Source: a bacterium (GTDB taxonomy: Bacteria > Auribacterota > Auribacteria > Auribacterales > Auribacteraceae). Taken from it: a stretch of DNA of 64,000 nt. Both the position numbers and the translations under genes were made by a program. Below the pieces are notes generated by a model. The model worked only from the letters and a program-made list of their open reading frames with translations, ran no database searches and was not told where the DNA came from. Where the stretch lies: the NCBI GenBank assembly GCA_024233545.1, contig JACKPL010000008.1, positions 68,754-132,753 of the forward strand. The letters run 5' to 3'. This document shows, piece after piece, positions 1-7,910 of this stretch (within the stretch, counting starts at the first letter, position 1; each line of letters opens with the position of its first letter).

Positions 1-1221
1 ACTGTTGCCGATCTATCTTCAGTATGGGTAAAGCTCGATGCTTACGAAAGCGATCTGCAATGGGTTCGATATGGTGGAAAAGTAGAATTTACAACTGAAG
101 TTTACCCCGGTAAAATTTTCACAGGCATTATTTCATTTGTCGATCCGATTATCAATCCTGATACCAGAACCGCTAATGTGAGAGTTATCGTTCCTAACGA
201 GTCACTGCGCTTAAAGCCCGGTATGTTTGTACGTGCTGTGGTTCATTCAAAAATAGCGGATGGAGGACAGATTATGAACAAAGAACTTGCAGGTAAGTGG
301 ATCAGTCCGATGCATCCGGAAATTATTAAAGACGAACCGGGCATTTGCGATGTATGCGGTATGCCGCTGGTTAGTGCTGAATCATTAGGCTACGTTGATT
401 CAGAAGAGCAGAAAGCTCCACTGATTATACCGGTATCTGCCGCATTACTAACAGGAAAACGAGCGGTTGTTTATGTTGAGGTTCCGGATCAGGAAAAACC
501 AACGTATGAAGGACGTGAAATTGTCCTTGGTCCCAAAGCCGGCAATTATTATATTGTGGAACATGGATTATACGAAGGCGAACGTGTTGTTACGAAAGGT
601 GTGTTCAAATTAGATGCGGAATTACAAATTCAGGCAAAACCAAGTATGATGTCCGGTACAGGGCAATTATTAAAAATGGAGCATAAAGATTCCGCTCAAA
701 TGTTTTCAGAAAAAACAAATGATTCTGAACCGTTTGATATTGATCAGGTTTTTCGTTCTCAATTAACTAATGTGATTACTTCTTACTTTTCATTACAGCA
801 AGCATTAGCGGGCGATAATCCACAGCAAGCAAAAACATACGCAACGATGATGAGAGACAATCTTGAACAAATCGATATGACATTATTACAAGGTTACACT
901 CATATGATATGGATGGGGCATCGCGACAAGCTCAATAGTTTTCTCAACGGCCTTTTATCGGCAGAATCTATTGAGGAACAAAGAAAATATTTTGCCGTTT
1001 TATCAAATCAACTAACGCTAACGATAGTACGTTTTCCCCCCTTACAGGGGAAAATCTACAAAGTTTTTTGTCCCATGGCGTTTGATAACAAAGGAGCAAG
1101 TTGGCTACAAAATACCCCTCAGATCACCAATCCATATTTTGGTGCAATCATGTTGCGATGCGGGAACATTGATGAAGAAAGAACTTTTCCGGCTTCTGCG
1201 GAGACCGAACCGAATGAATAA
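1..1221 (+). CDS. cusB: CusB-like RND efflux periplasmic adaptor, 5' truncated by window
   Basis: This is the membrane fusion protein of a copper/silver-type RND efflux system; it bridges the inner-membrane pump and an outer-membrane channel in the periplasm. The frame is open from base 1, so the N-terminus lies outside the window. The visible part starts in the beta-barrel region (LSSVWVKLDAYESDL) and has the adaptor signature NPDTRTANVRVIV near base 160. A heavy-metal-binding segment follows at about 307-363 (PMHPEI, then CDVCGM), as in Cus adaptors with a fused metal-binding domain. The C-terminal third (about 730-1160) resembles a DUF3347-type domain, with CPMAFDNKGASWLQ and NPYFGAIMLRCG. 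The stop codon overlaps the start of the pump gene by 8 bases, which indicates translational coupling. Copper/silver specificity is inferred from family features. Confidence 0.85.
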   Translation, partial: TVADLSSVWVKLDAYESDLQWVRYGGKVEFTTEVYPGKIFTGIISFVDPIINPDTRTANVRVIVPNESLRLKPGMFVRAVVHSKIADGGQIMNKELAGKWISPMHPEIIKDEPGICDVCGMPLVSAESLGYVDSEEQKAPLIIPVSAALLTGKRAVVYVEVPDQEKPTYEGREIVLGPKAGNYYIVEHGLYEGERVVTKGVFKLDAELQIQAKPSMMSGTGQLLKMEHKDSAQMFSEKTNDSEPFDIDQVFRSQLTNVITSYFSLQQALAGDNPQQAKTYATMMRDNLEQIDMTLLQGYTHMIWMGHRDKLNSFLNGLLSAESIEEQRKYFAVLSNQLTLTIVRFPPLQGKIYKVFCPMAFDNKGASWLQNTPQITNPYFGAIMLRCGNIDEERTFPASAETEPNE

Positions 1222-4200
1222 TACCCAACAACCTGCTCAGATTCCTGAACAACAGACCATTATCGGGCGTTTGATTGGATATTGCTTGCATAATAAGCTG
1301 GTAGTCATTCTTTTTACCATCGCAATAATTTTCACAGGTATCTTAGTTGCCCCGTTCGATTGGAAAATAAGCGGTATGCAACGTTATCCGGTTCCAGTCG
1401 ACGCTATTCCTGATATTGGTGAAAACCAACAAATTGTATTTACTCAATGGATGGGCCGTTCACCGCAGGATGTGGAAGATCAGATTACCTATCCGCTAAC
1501 CGTTGCGTTATATGGAATTCCCGGGGTAAAGACAATTCGTAGTTACTCCATGTTTGGATTCTCAACAATTTATATCATTTTTGATGAAACCATCGAGTTC
1601 TATTGGTCAAGATCCCGGGTCTTAGAAAAGATAAACAGCCTTCCTGCCGATCTGCTCCCACCAGCCATACAACCAATATTAGGACCGGATGCGACAGCAT
1701 TGGGACAAGTATATTGGTACACGCTTGAAGGCCTTGACCCTGACGGCAACCCTACTGGCGGATGGGATCAGGAAGAATTGCGTACTATTCAAGACTGGTA
1801 CGCTAAGTACTGGCTACTTTCTGCTGAAGGTGTTGCAGAAGTTGCTTCAATCGGTGGATATGTAAAGGAATATCAAGTAGACCTCGACCCCAACGCGATG
1901 CGCGCATATGGTGTAACGGTAAATGAAATATACAGCGCTGTCGAAAACGCCAATATCGATGTGGGCGCAAAAAGTATTGAAATAAACAGCGTGGAATATT
2001 TTATACGTGGAATCGGGTTTATAAAAACACTTGAAGATATCGAAAACAGTGTTATTAAAGTCAATGATGACGACATTCCTGTACTGGTTAAACATGTTGC
2101 TAACGTTAAACTTGGGCCTGCCGCAAGGCGTGGAGCGCTTGACAAAGGTGGTGCGCCCGTTGTTGGCGGTGTGGTGGTAGCGCGGTATGGCAATAATCCG
2201 TTAAAAGTCATTAGCAATGTTAAAGAAAAAATCAAGGAAACAAAAGATTCCTTGCCGTCCAAAGTGATTATTGACTTTAAAAAAGTTCAAAGAGAAACAG
2301 TCAATGATTTTGCTCTAAACCATGGATTTGAAGCATGGGAAAACGAGGCAATAAACCAAACCGCGTGGATGGGGTATCTGCGAAAAACCAACCGCTCCGA
2401 CCAGCCTACGTGGCTTACACTAAGCCAGCTTACTATCGTTCCATTCTATGATAGAACCGGACTGATTTATGAAACTTTAGGGACACTCAACGATGCAATA
2501 TCGCAACAAGTTTTAGTGACAATCATTGTTATTCTTATTATGCTCATGCATTTGAGCAGTAGCGCACTTATCTGCTCTATGCTCCCCTTGACAGTGTTAT
2601 TATGTTTTATCGGAATGAAATTGTGCAACGTTCAGGCTAATATTGTTGCTCTTTCCGGTATTGCTATCGCAATAGGCACAATTGTTGATATGGGAATTAT
2701 TATTTGCGAAAATATCCTTAGGCATCTTGAAGAAGCCGATCCTAATGCATCTCGTCTAGAAGTCATACATCGAGCGTCGGCAGAAGTCGGTAATGCTGTT
2801 GTGACAGCTGTGTTGACCACAGTTGTCAGTTTTCTGCCCGTGTTTACCATGATAGGTGCAGAGGGAAAACTGTTTAAACCACTGGCGTATACAAAAACAT
2901 TTGCATTGATATCCTCTATCATGATTGCTTTAACGATTCTTCCGCCTGCCGCGCATCTTTTTTTTTGCGGCAAGATTAAAGCGAAATATCTAAAACAAGC
3001 ATTCTATATAGTGCTTATATTGGGAGGGATATTACTCGCATGGACACTGACACCGGCGGGTGGGGTACTCGTTGTGTTGTTTTGCATTTATCGGTTGGTT
3101 GAGAAACAAATTCCTGATCGGGTAAGACGCTGGACTCCTTATCTTGCTAGCGTTATCGCAATCGGTTTTGTGGCGATAATGTTGAGTTCCTATTGGGAAC
3201 CTCTGGGACCGGAAAGAGGGTTGTTTAGAAACCTGCTTTTTGTAGCGGTGCTTATTGGTATACTGCTTGGCTCATTTAAGATGTTTCAATATTTTTACCC
3301 AAGGATTCTTTCATGGGCATTAAATCATAAATTGATATTTCTTTCCATTCCGGTAATATTGATTATTATGGGAACAATGATCTGGCTTGGTTTTGGCAAA
3401 ACGTTCGGGTGGCTTCCTGATACTGTTGAACAATCGCCGCAAATCCAACGTGTTGCCCACTGGTTCCCCGGGCTCGGAAAAGAATTTATGCCCGATCTTG
3501 ATGAGGGTTCGTTTTTATTTATGCCTACCACAATGACGCACGCATCAATCGGTGAAGTGATAGATATACTACAGAAACAGGATACGGCTTTTCAAGCTAT
3601 ACCGGAAATAGAATCTGTAGCAGGAAAACTTGGACGAGCTGAAACACCGCTTGACCCTGCTCCGATTTCTATGATTGAAACGGTTATCAATTACAAATCG
3701 GAATTTGTTACCGACAACAATGGGCGCCGCAAAAAGTTTAAATTCGAAAATGGAGAATTTGTACGAGATGAATTCGGTATGTTGATTCCTGATAAATCAG
3801 GAAGGCCGTTTCGGCAATGGCGTGAACACATTCGTTCACCGAATGATATCTGGAATGAAATCATTAAAGCCGCTAAAATACCCGGTACAACATCAGCACC
3901 GAAACTTCAGCCCATAGCGGCTCGTATTGTAATGCTCCAGAGTGGGATGCGCGCGCCAATGGGGGTAAAAGTTAAAGGATCTCGTATAGAAGAAATTGAA
4001 GGCGTTGCCCTTCAGATTGAAAACTTTTTAAAAGAAGTACCGAGTGTTGAGGCATCAACTGTAATTGCCGACCGAATTGTCGGCAAACCTTATATTGAAA
4101 TCATACCCGACCGACAGGCACTTGCGAGGTTCGGTATTTCTATTCGTAAATTTCACGATGTCATTGAAATTGCAATAGGCGGTAAACGAATAACCAGTAC

Positions 4201-5146
4201 TGTTGATGGCCGTGAACGGTTTCCGGTGAGAGTGCGTTACAATCGGGAATTGCGTGATAGCATCGAAGCTTTTGGCAAAATACTTGTCCCAGGAACTAAA
4301 GGAAGACAAATTCCAATTACAGAACTGGCACAAATTCACTATGTACGAGGGCCTCAGGTAATCAAGAGCGAAGATACGTTTCTTGTCGGTTACGTTGTGT
4401 TTGATAAAAAAGAGGGGTACGCTGAAGTCGATGTTGTAGAACAGTGCCAAGCATACCTCAAAGAGAAAATTGCAAACGGTGAATTCAATATACCCCATGG
4501 AGTTACGTATACATTTGCGGGAAGCTACGAAAACCAGCTTCGTGCTGCAAAAACACTCACTCTGATTTTGCCGTTAGCGTTATTTATCATTTTTATGTTG
4601 ATATATTTTCAGTTTCGATCTGTCGGTACAACCTTTTTGATATTTACAGGAGTGTTTGTGGCTTGGTCTGGCGGTTTTATATTGATATGGTTGTATGCTC
4701 AACCGTGGTTTTTAAATTTTAGCGTATTTGGAATGTCGCTGAGAACTCTTTTTCAAATAAATACAATTAATATGAGTGTAGCTGTATGGGTAGGATTTCT
4801 CGCATTATTCGGTATTGCGACAGATGATGGTGTTGTGATGTCCACCTATCTCGTTCAAGTTTTCAGAGATGAAAAATGCCGTTCAAAAGCAGAAATTCGC
4901 GAACTCGTGATTAAAGCAGGAACACGGCGTGTCCATGCGTGCCTGATGACAACAGCGACTACAATTTTAGCGTTAATCCCCGTTCTTACTTCAACAGGAA
5001 GAGGGAGTGATATCATGGTACCTATGGCAATCCCTTCTTTTGGAGGGATGTTAATAGAAATCATTACAATGCTGATTGTTCCTGTGCTTTACAGTTTGAT
5101 TCAGGAGTTAAGGTTTTCTCACGCTGTCTTAAACCAACGCTATTAG
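1214..5146 (+). CDS. cusA: CusA/CzcA-family heavy-metal RND efflux pump
   Basis: Proton-driven inner-membrane pump that exports monovalent metal ions through the adaptor encoded upstream. The protein has 1310 residues with the usual two halves: a first membrane helix (LVVILFTIAIIFTGILVAP), a large periplasmic loop beginning VDAIPDIGENQQIVF, a block of helices with the TM4 charge motif GTIVDMGIIICEN near residue 487, a second periplasmic loop and a last helix block. RIVMLQSGMRAPMG near residue 902 matches the loop that carries a metal-binding methionine in CusA. At the TM10 position the usual Glu is replaced in GIATDDGVVM by an Asp pair. It is longer than E. coli CusA (about 1050 residues) because of insertions after the first helix block and in the second periplasmic loop. 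An in-frame start at 1082 exists, but the start at 1214, overlapping the cusB stop, fits the family N-terminus better. Confidence 0.9.
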   Translation: MNNTQQPAQIPEQQTIIGRLIGYCLHNKLVVILFTIAIIFTGILVAPFDWKISGMQRYPVPVDAIPDIGENQQIVFTQWMGRSPQDVEDQITYPLTVALYGIPGVKTIRSYSMFGFSTIYIIFDETIEFYWSRSRVLEKINSLPADLLPPAIQPILGPDATALGQVYWYTLEGLDPDGNPTGGWDQEELRTIQDWYAKYWLLSAEGVAEVASIGGYVKEYQVDLDPNAMRAYGVTVNEIYSAVENANIDVGAKSIEINSVEYFIRGIGFIKTLEDIENSVIKVNDDDIPVLVKHVANVKLGPAARRGALDKGGAPVVGGVVVARYGNNPLKVISNVKEKIKETKDSLPSKVIIDFKKVQRETVNDFALNHGFEAWENEAINQTAWMGYLRKTNRSDQPTWLTLSQLTIVPFYDRTGLIYETLGTLNDAISQQVLVTIIVILIMLMHLSSSALICSMLPLTVLLCFIGMKLCNVQANIVALSGIAIAIGTIVDMGIIICENILRHLEEADPNASRLEVIHRASAEVGNAVVTAVLTTVVSFLPVFTMIGAEGKLFKPLAYTKTFALISSIMIALTILPPAAHLFFCGKIKAKYLKQAFYIVLILGGILLAWTLTPAGGVLVVLFCIYRLVEKQIPDRVRRWTPYLASVIAIGFVAIMLSSYWEPLGPERGLFRNLLFVAVLIGILLGSFKMFQYFYPRILSWALNHKLIFLSIPVILIIMGTMIWLGFGKTFGWLPDTVEQSPQIQRVAHWFPGLGKEFMPDLDEGSFLFMPTTMTHASIGEVIDILQKQDTAFQAIPEIESVAGKLGRAETPLDPAPISMIETVINYKSEFVTDNNGRRKKFKFENGEFVRDEFGMLIPDKSGRPFRQWREHIRSPNDIWNEIIKAAKIPGTTSAPKLQPIAARIVMLQSGMRAPMGVKVKGSRIEEIEGVALQIENFLKEVPSVEASTVIADRIVGKPYIEIIPDRQALARFGISIRKFHDVIEIAIGGKRITSTVDGRERFPVRVRYNRELRDSIEAFGKILVPGTKGRQIPITELAQIHYVRGPQVIKSEDTFLVGYVVFDKKEGYAEVDVVEQCQAYLKEKIANGEFNIPHGVTYTFAGSYENQLRAAKTLTLILPLALFIIFMLIYFQFRSVGTTFLIFTGVFVAWSGGFILIWLYAQPWFLNFSVFGMSLRTLFQINTINMSVAVWVGFLALFGIATDDGVVMSTYLVQVFRDEKCRSKAEIRELVIKAGTRRVHACLMTTATTILALIPVLTSTGRGSDIMVPMAIPSFGGMLIEIITMLIVPVLYSLIQELRFSHAVLNQRY

Positions 5147-5150
5147 TTTT

Positions 5151-5228
5151 TTAAATAATACTTTCTAATGCATAGTGTTTAACGCCAACAATGTACATAA
5201 ATACTGCACATGGTTCCGGAACAGGCAC
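5151..5228 (-). pseudogene. PEP-CTERM-like sorting tail remnant
   Basis: On the minus strand an open stretch reads IVPVPEPCAVFMYIVGV and then KHYALESII before a stop. A V-P-E-P motif followed by a hydrophobic stretch near the C-terminus is the hallmark of PEP-CTERM sorting signals, which exosortases recognise. The hydrophobic part is interrupted by Lys-His. If one A is restored in the A-run near the end, the tail would read LEKYYLKN before a stop, closer to a basic tail. No body of such a protein is recognisable upstream on this strand, where the frame runs antisense to the pckA fragment. I read it as a relic. A chance match is possible because the motif is short. Confidence 0.25.
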
Positions 5229-5263
5229 TATTCCCCTAATGTATTCTTGTGAAGACGGTAGAG

Positions 5264-5291
5264 ACGGCTCAATTAAAATTGGGCCGTTTTG
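5264..5291 (+). terminator. probable rho-independent terminator
   Basis: An inverted repeat with arms ACGGCTCAA (5264-5272) and TTGGGCCGT (5279-5287) has a six-base loop TTAAAA and one G-T wobble, and TTTT follows. It lies about 120 bases after cusA and would end the efflux operon. The T-run is short, so efficiency is uncertain. Confidence 0.5.
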
Positions 5292-5850
5292 CCCAAAGGG
5301 AAAATGGTCGGCGTTTTGCCTCCGGTATCCAAACTGACCAAAGAACAAGCGATGTACCATTATTTGAGCGGGTATACCGCAAAAGTTGCCGGTACGGAAC
5401 TTGGCGTTACGGAGCCTAAAGCAACGTTTTCCGCGTGTTTTGGACAGGCGTTTCTTGCACTGCATCCGACAAAGTATGCGGAAATTCTCGGAGCGAAAAT
5501 GGACGAGCATGATTCCGAAGCGTATTTAGTCAATACGGGATGGGGCGGAGGACCGTACGGAGTCGGCAAACGGATAGACATTAAATCGACGCGTAAAATC
5601 CTCGATCATATTCTTGAAGGTTCCATCAATGATGCGGAATTCGAAACATTGCCGATTTTCAATCTGCAAATGCCCAAAGCGTTGGCAGGAATCAACTCAG
5701 CAATTCTCAACCGAAAACATTGTGGCAAGATAAGAGCGCATACGATGCCGCTTTACGTAAACTTGCCGATATGTTTGTGAAAACTTTGATAAATTTACCG
5801 ACAATGCCGAAGGCAAAGCATTAGTTGCAATCGCCCCTCAAGTAAAGTAA
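5289..5850 (+). pseudogene. pckA: 3' fragment of ATP-type phosphoenolpyruvate carboxykinase, frameshifted
   Basis: The translation matches the C-terminal quarter of ATP-dependent PEP carboxykinase, which makes phosphoenolpyruvate from oxaloacetate. Clear family blocks are GVLPPVSKLTKEQAMYHY, SGYTAKVAGTELGVTEP, KATFSACFGQAFLALHPTKY and NTGWGGGPYGVGKR. Homology begins abruptly near 5310; the N-terminal three quarters, including the nucleotide-binding P-loop, are absent. The last part is shifted twice: after LNRK (about 5717) the family sequence continues in another frame (LWQDKSAYDAALRKLADMF), and again after about 5785 (DKFTDNAEGKALVAIAPQ, stop at 5850). The fragment directly follows the terminator of the cus operon, so a deletion or recombination joined the two. 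It cannot encode an active enzyme. Confidence 0.85.
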
Positions 5851-5888
5851 ACTGATGGTTGTGTTTTAGTAGGATAGTGTAGTTCAAT

Positions 5889-5964
5889 GCGCCCGTAGCT
5901 CAGCTGGATAGAGCAGTGAGACTTCGAATCTAAAGGTCGCAGGTTCTGACTCCTGCCGGGCGTA
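5889..5964 (+). tRNA. tRNA-Arg (anticodon TCG), probably degenerate
   Basis: The sequence folds as a tRNA: acceptor arms GCGCCCG and CGGGCGT pair with a terminal G-T, the D-arm is GCTC/GAGC, and the anticodon loop CTTCGAA gives anticodon TCG (Arg, CGA). Two defects are visible. The anticodon stem TGAGA/TCTAA has a G-A mismatch. The T-loop reads TTCTGACT, eight bases instead of the canonical seven (TTCGANT). No CCA is encoded; a T-run follows. It may be a decayed tRNA gene or carry a sequencing error. Confidence 0.6.
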
Positions 5965-6624
5965 TTTTTTATCAAGCTGTTATGTTAATTAGAGGAATTG
6001 AGAACGCACCTAAAAGCAACAAAAACAAGTCTGGTGGTGGTCCGGAGAAATATGCGGTAGTTATCAAGCAATCCTTTTGACATGCGAAAACATGAGCCAC
6101 GCCGCGGTAGATAGGTGTAGTAGATAGACAGTAGGAAACCTTAAGTCAGTAATCAGTTTTTTCGTAATGGCGCCGCAATATAGCAGGGGGATACATCGGC
6201 AATCTTCGACACATCGTCCAAGGATACCCCATCCATCCGAAGATTAGTGCGGTTTAATAAATCGGGCGAGTTTAGTCGGCTCGACGTGTAATAGTCCAAT
6301 CAAATTTATCATCCCATCGGGTTTCGTACCAGATGCCCCCGGTCCCCGGTTGCCTGAGCACCGAGGGTTTTTATCCGGTTACATGACCGTTAGCATGACG
6401 GTTACACAATCAGCTGTTTGACTTTCCATTACTGCCTATTATTCACACCGAACCAACCGAAAGAAAAGCGGGTCATTTCCCCAAAAGTAATAAGGGTTTA
6501 AAGATCAGAAACATGTCCGTGGACGGAATAAAAAATTTTAAATTTCGGTTGTGGTTTATAAGATTTCTAATTTATATTACTAATATCAATCTATCTAATA
6601 ATCATAAAATTGAATAAATGATTT
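5965..6624. other. 660-base region without an intact gene
   Basis: No open frame longer than about 50 codons stands out. A 32-codon plus-strand frame (5981-6079, beginning MLIRGIENAPKSNKNKSGGG) has no ribosome binding site that I can see. A possible minus-strand relic at 6153-6429 is listed separately. A short inverted repeat (ACCGT at 6386-6390 and ACGGT at 6398-6402) has no T-run and may be chance. The last 120 bases are very AT-rich and could hold the promoter of the broken gene that follows. Confidence 0.5.
6153..6429 (-). pseudogene. possible remnant of a small helix-turn-helix protein
   Basis: Read on the minus strand, two frames together give a protein-like stretch. The first starts MESQTADCVTVML, meets one in-frame TAA near 6379, then continues through DKNPRCSGNRGPGASG and LHVEPTKLARFIKPH to a stop. 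One frame over, the end reads RMDGVSLDDVSKIADVSPCY before finishing at PLRKN. The segment VSLDDVSKIADVSP resembles the first helix-turn-helix of LacI-type regulators. The whole would be about 92 residues with one stop and one frameshift. I do not recognise the family, and the coding nature is uncertain. Confidence 0.2.
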
Positions 6625-7273
6625 ATGAAATTAAAGAAAATTATTAAAATCCATGGTTTATTTCACTATTTTCTGGACTAATCTTCTTCGTTCTGGGGTT
6701 TATTTATAAAGATTATATACGCACACAAGGTGACTATAGCCCCGGAATGGTTAAAGAATTTACAATGCTGGAGATAAAGTATCTGGAGATTAATCAAAGC
6801 GCAACAGGTGATAAAAGTATCCAGGTTGTAACGACAGGAGATAATAGCCGTTAGTATAGCTCAGGAATATAAATTCAGAGCACTTGAAGATTTACAGAAG
6901 GTAAAATAATTACTAAATTAAGTGCAATAAGGAATAAATATTCAGGAAAAAAATAGAAATTGAATTTCAATATTTAGGGAATGACAGGATTGCAAATTCT
7001 ATTGTATCTCAACTAAGATATTTAATTAATGATGCAGGATTTAAAACTTATGGAACGGTACTAGCAATGCATTGGCCACATCAGACTATGGTTAAGGTAA
7101 GATATCACACATCTTTTGAGAAAATTGCTGAAGAAATCTTAGATGCTTTGTCTTTGGCAATAACTGGGAAATTTGATAAAGATATTGAGGATACATATAG
7201 AAAAGACGGGATATTTATATATATTGAAGGTGAACCTGAATTTAATGAATTTGGTCAGGCGGTATTTCGTTAA
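6625..7273 (+). pseudogene. small anchored protein gene broken by four frameshifts
   Basis: Joining five consecutive frames yields one plausible protein of about 215 residues. It starts MKLKKIIK; after a shift near 6648 it has a membrane helix (NPWFISLFSGLIFFVLGF) and continues through IYKDYIRTQGDYSPG to VVTTGDNS. After a shift near 6849 it reads VSIAQEYKFRALEDLQKVK, after a shift near 6907 IITKLSAIRNKYSGKK, and after a last shift near 6945 IEIEFQYLGNDRIANSIVSQ through to the end AVFR at 7273. The last 111 codons (6938-7273) are uninterrupted but have no good start codon; an internal ATG lies at 7067. The protein would have one N-terminal membrane segment and a soluble C-terminal domain. The family is not recognised. 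Several shifts fall in A-runs. Confidence 0.55.
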
Positions 7274-7490
7274 CATTAAATCATCATAAATATGTATTGA
7301 GTTAATCTTTTGTTGAAGCGAACTATTCCTGCAATACCAATCTTACACCATTAAGGTGACACAACACTTAATTATAACTCAAACAAGCACTATGATTATG
7401 CTATCTATCTAAGCGACTTTCTTCCCCCAATCCTTAAAACAGCATGGTTTACTTTTTAATACATTTTTTCGAGCGAAATGAAATATACTG
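7274..7490. other. non-coding interval before tRNA-Leu
   Basis: No open frame with a ribosome binding site is visible on either strand. The interval is AT-rich and leads into the tRNA-Leu promoter. Confidence 0.5.
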
Positions 7491-7519
7491 TTGAAAAACC
7501 GCTTCAAACATATTATAAA
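7491..7519 (+). promoter_or_regulatory. sigma-70-type promoter for tRNA-Leu
   Basis: TTGAAA at 7491-7496 and TATAAA at 7514-7519 are separated by exactly 17 bases, which is close to the consensus. The expected start of transcription near 7526 is about ten bases before the tRNA. Confidence 0.65.
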
Positions 7520-7535
7520 ATGCGCTAACCGTTAT

Positions 7536-7617
<82 letters not shown>

Positions 7618-7637
7618 TTGAATACCTGAAAATCACG

Positions 7638-7766
7638 ATGGAATGTGCTTGCAGTGCGGAAACGCGGTGTACAAAAAATGTAAAAAAAGGTTGCATTGCA
7701 GAAAATTATCCGCTAATATGTGCACCTGTTTTTCAAGGTAAAACGAAACTTTTTGTTTGCACATAA
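7638..7766 (+). CDS. possible Cys-rich mini-ORF between tRNA genes
   Basis: A 42-codon frame starts with ATG at 7638, between tRNA-Leu and tRNA-Gly. The product begins MECACSAETRCTKNVKKGC and ends LFVCT, with six cysteines in total. No ribosome binding site is evident upstream and no family is recognised. Cysteine density is the only reason to list it; it may be a chance frame. Confidence 0.15.
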   Translation: MECACSAETRCTKNVKKGCIAENYPLICAPVFQGKTKLFVCT

Positions 7767-7785
7767 AATAAGTATATATCATAAT
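7757..7785 (+). promoter_or_regulatory. candidate promoter for tRNA-Gly and tig
   Basis: TTGCAC (7757-7762) and CATAAT (7780-7785) are 17 bases apart. The -10 matches five of six consensus bases, but the -35 only three. The tRNA starts 18 bases after the -10 box. Confidence 0.35.
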
Positions 7786-7803
7786 AAACGTTCAGTTGAG
7801 TGA

Positions 7804-7878
7804 GCGAGCGTAGCTCAGGGGTAGAGCGCAACCTTGCCAAGGTTGATGTCGTGGGTTCGAATCCCATCGCTCGCTCCA
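7804..7878 (+). tRNA. tRNA-Gly (anticodon GCC)
   Basis: Acceptor GCGAGCG pairs with CGCTCGC, followed by T and an encoded CCA. The anticodon stem CAACC/GGTTG holds loop TTGCCAA with anticodon GCC. The D-arm GCTC/GAGC and T-loop TTCGAAT are canonical. It ends 33 bases before the trigger factor start and may share its transcript. Confidence 0.95.
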
Positions 7879-7910
7879 CTTTTTTGTCAATTCAAAGCGG
7901 GAGGTACATT

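Noticed and set aside
1082..1213. Upstream extension of the cusA reading frame
   Set aside because: It lies wholly inside cusB in another frame and lacks family similarity; ATG 1214 gives the normal pump N-terminus.
6386..6402. Short inverted repeat ACCGT/ACGGT as an operator or recombination site
   Set aside because: Five-base arms are expected by chance and no gene depends on it.
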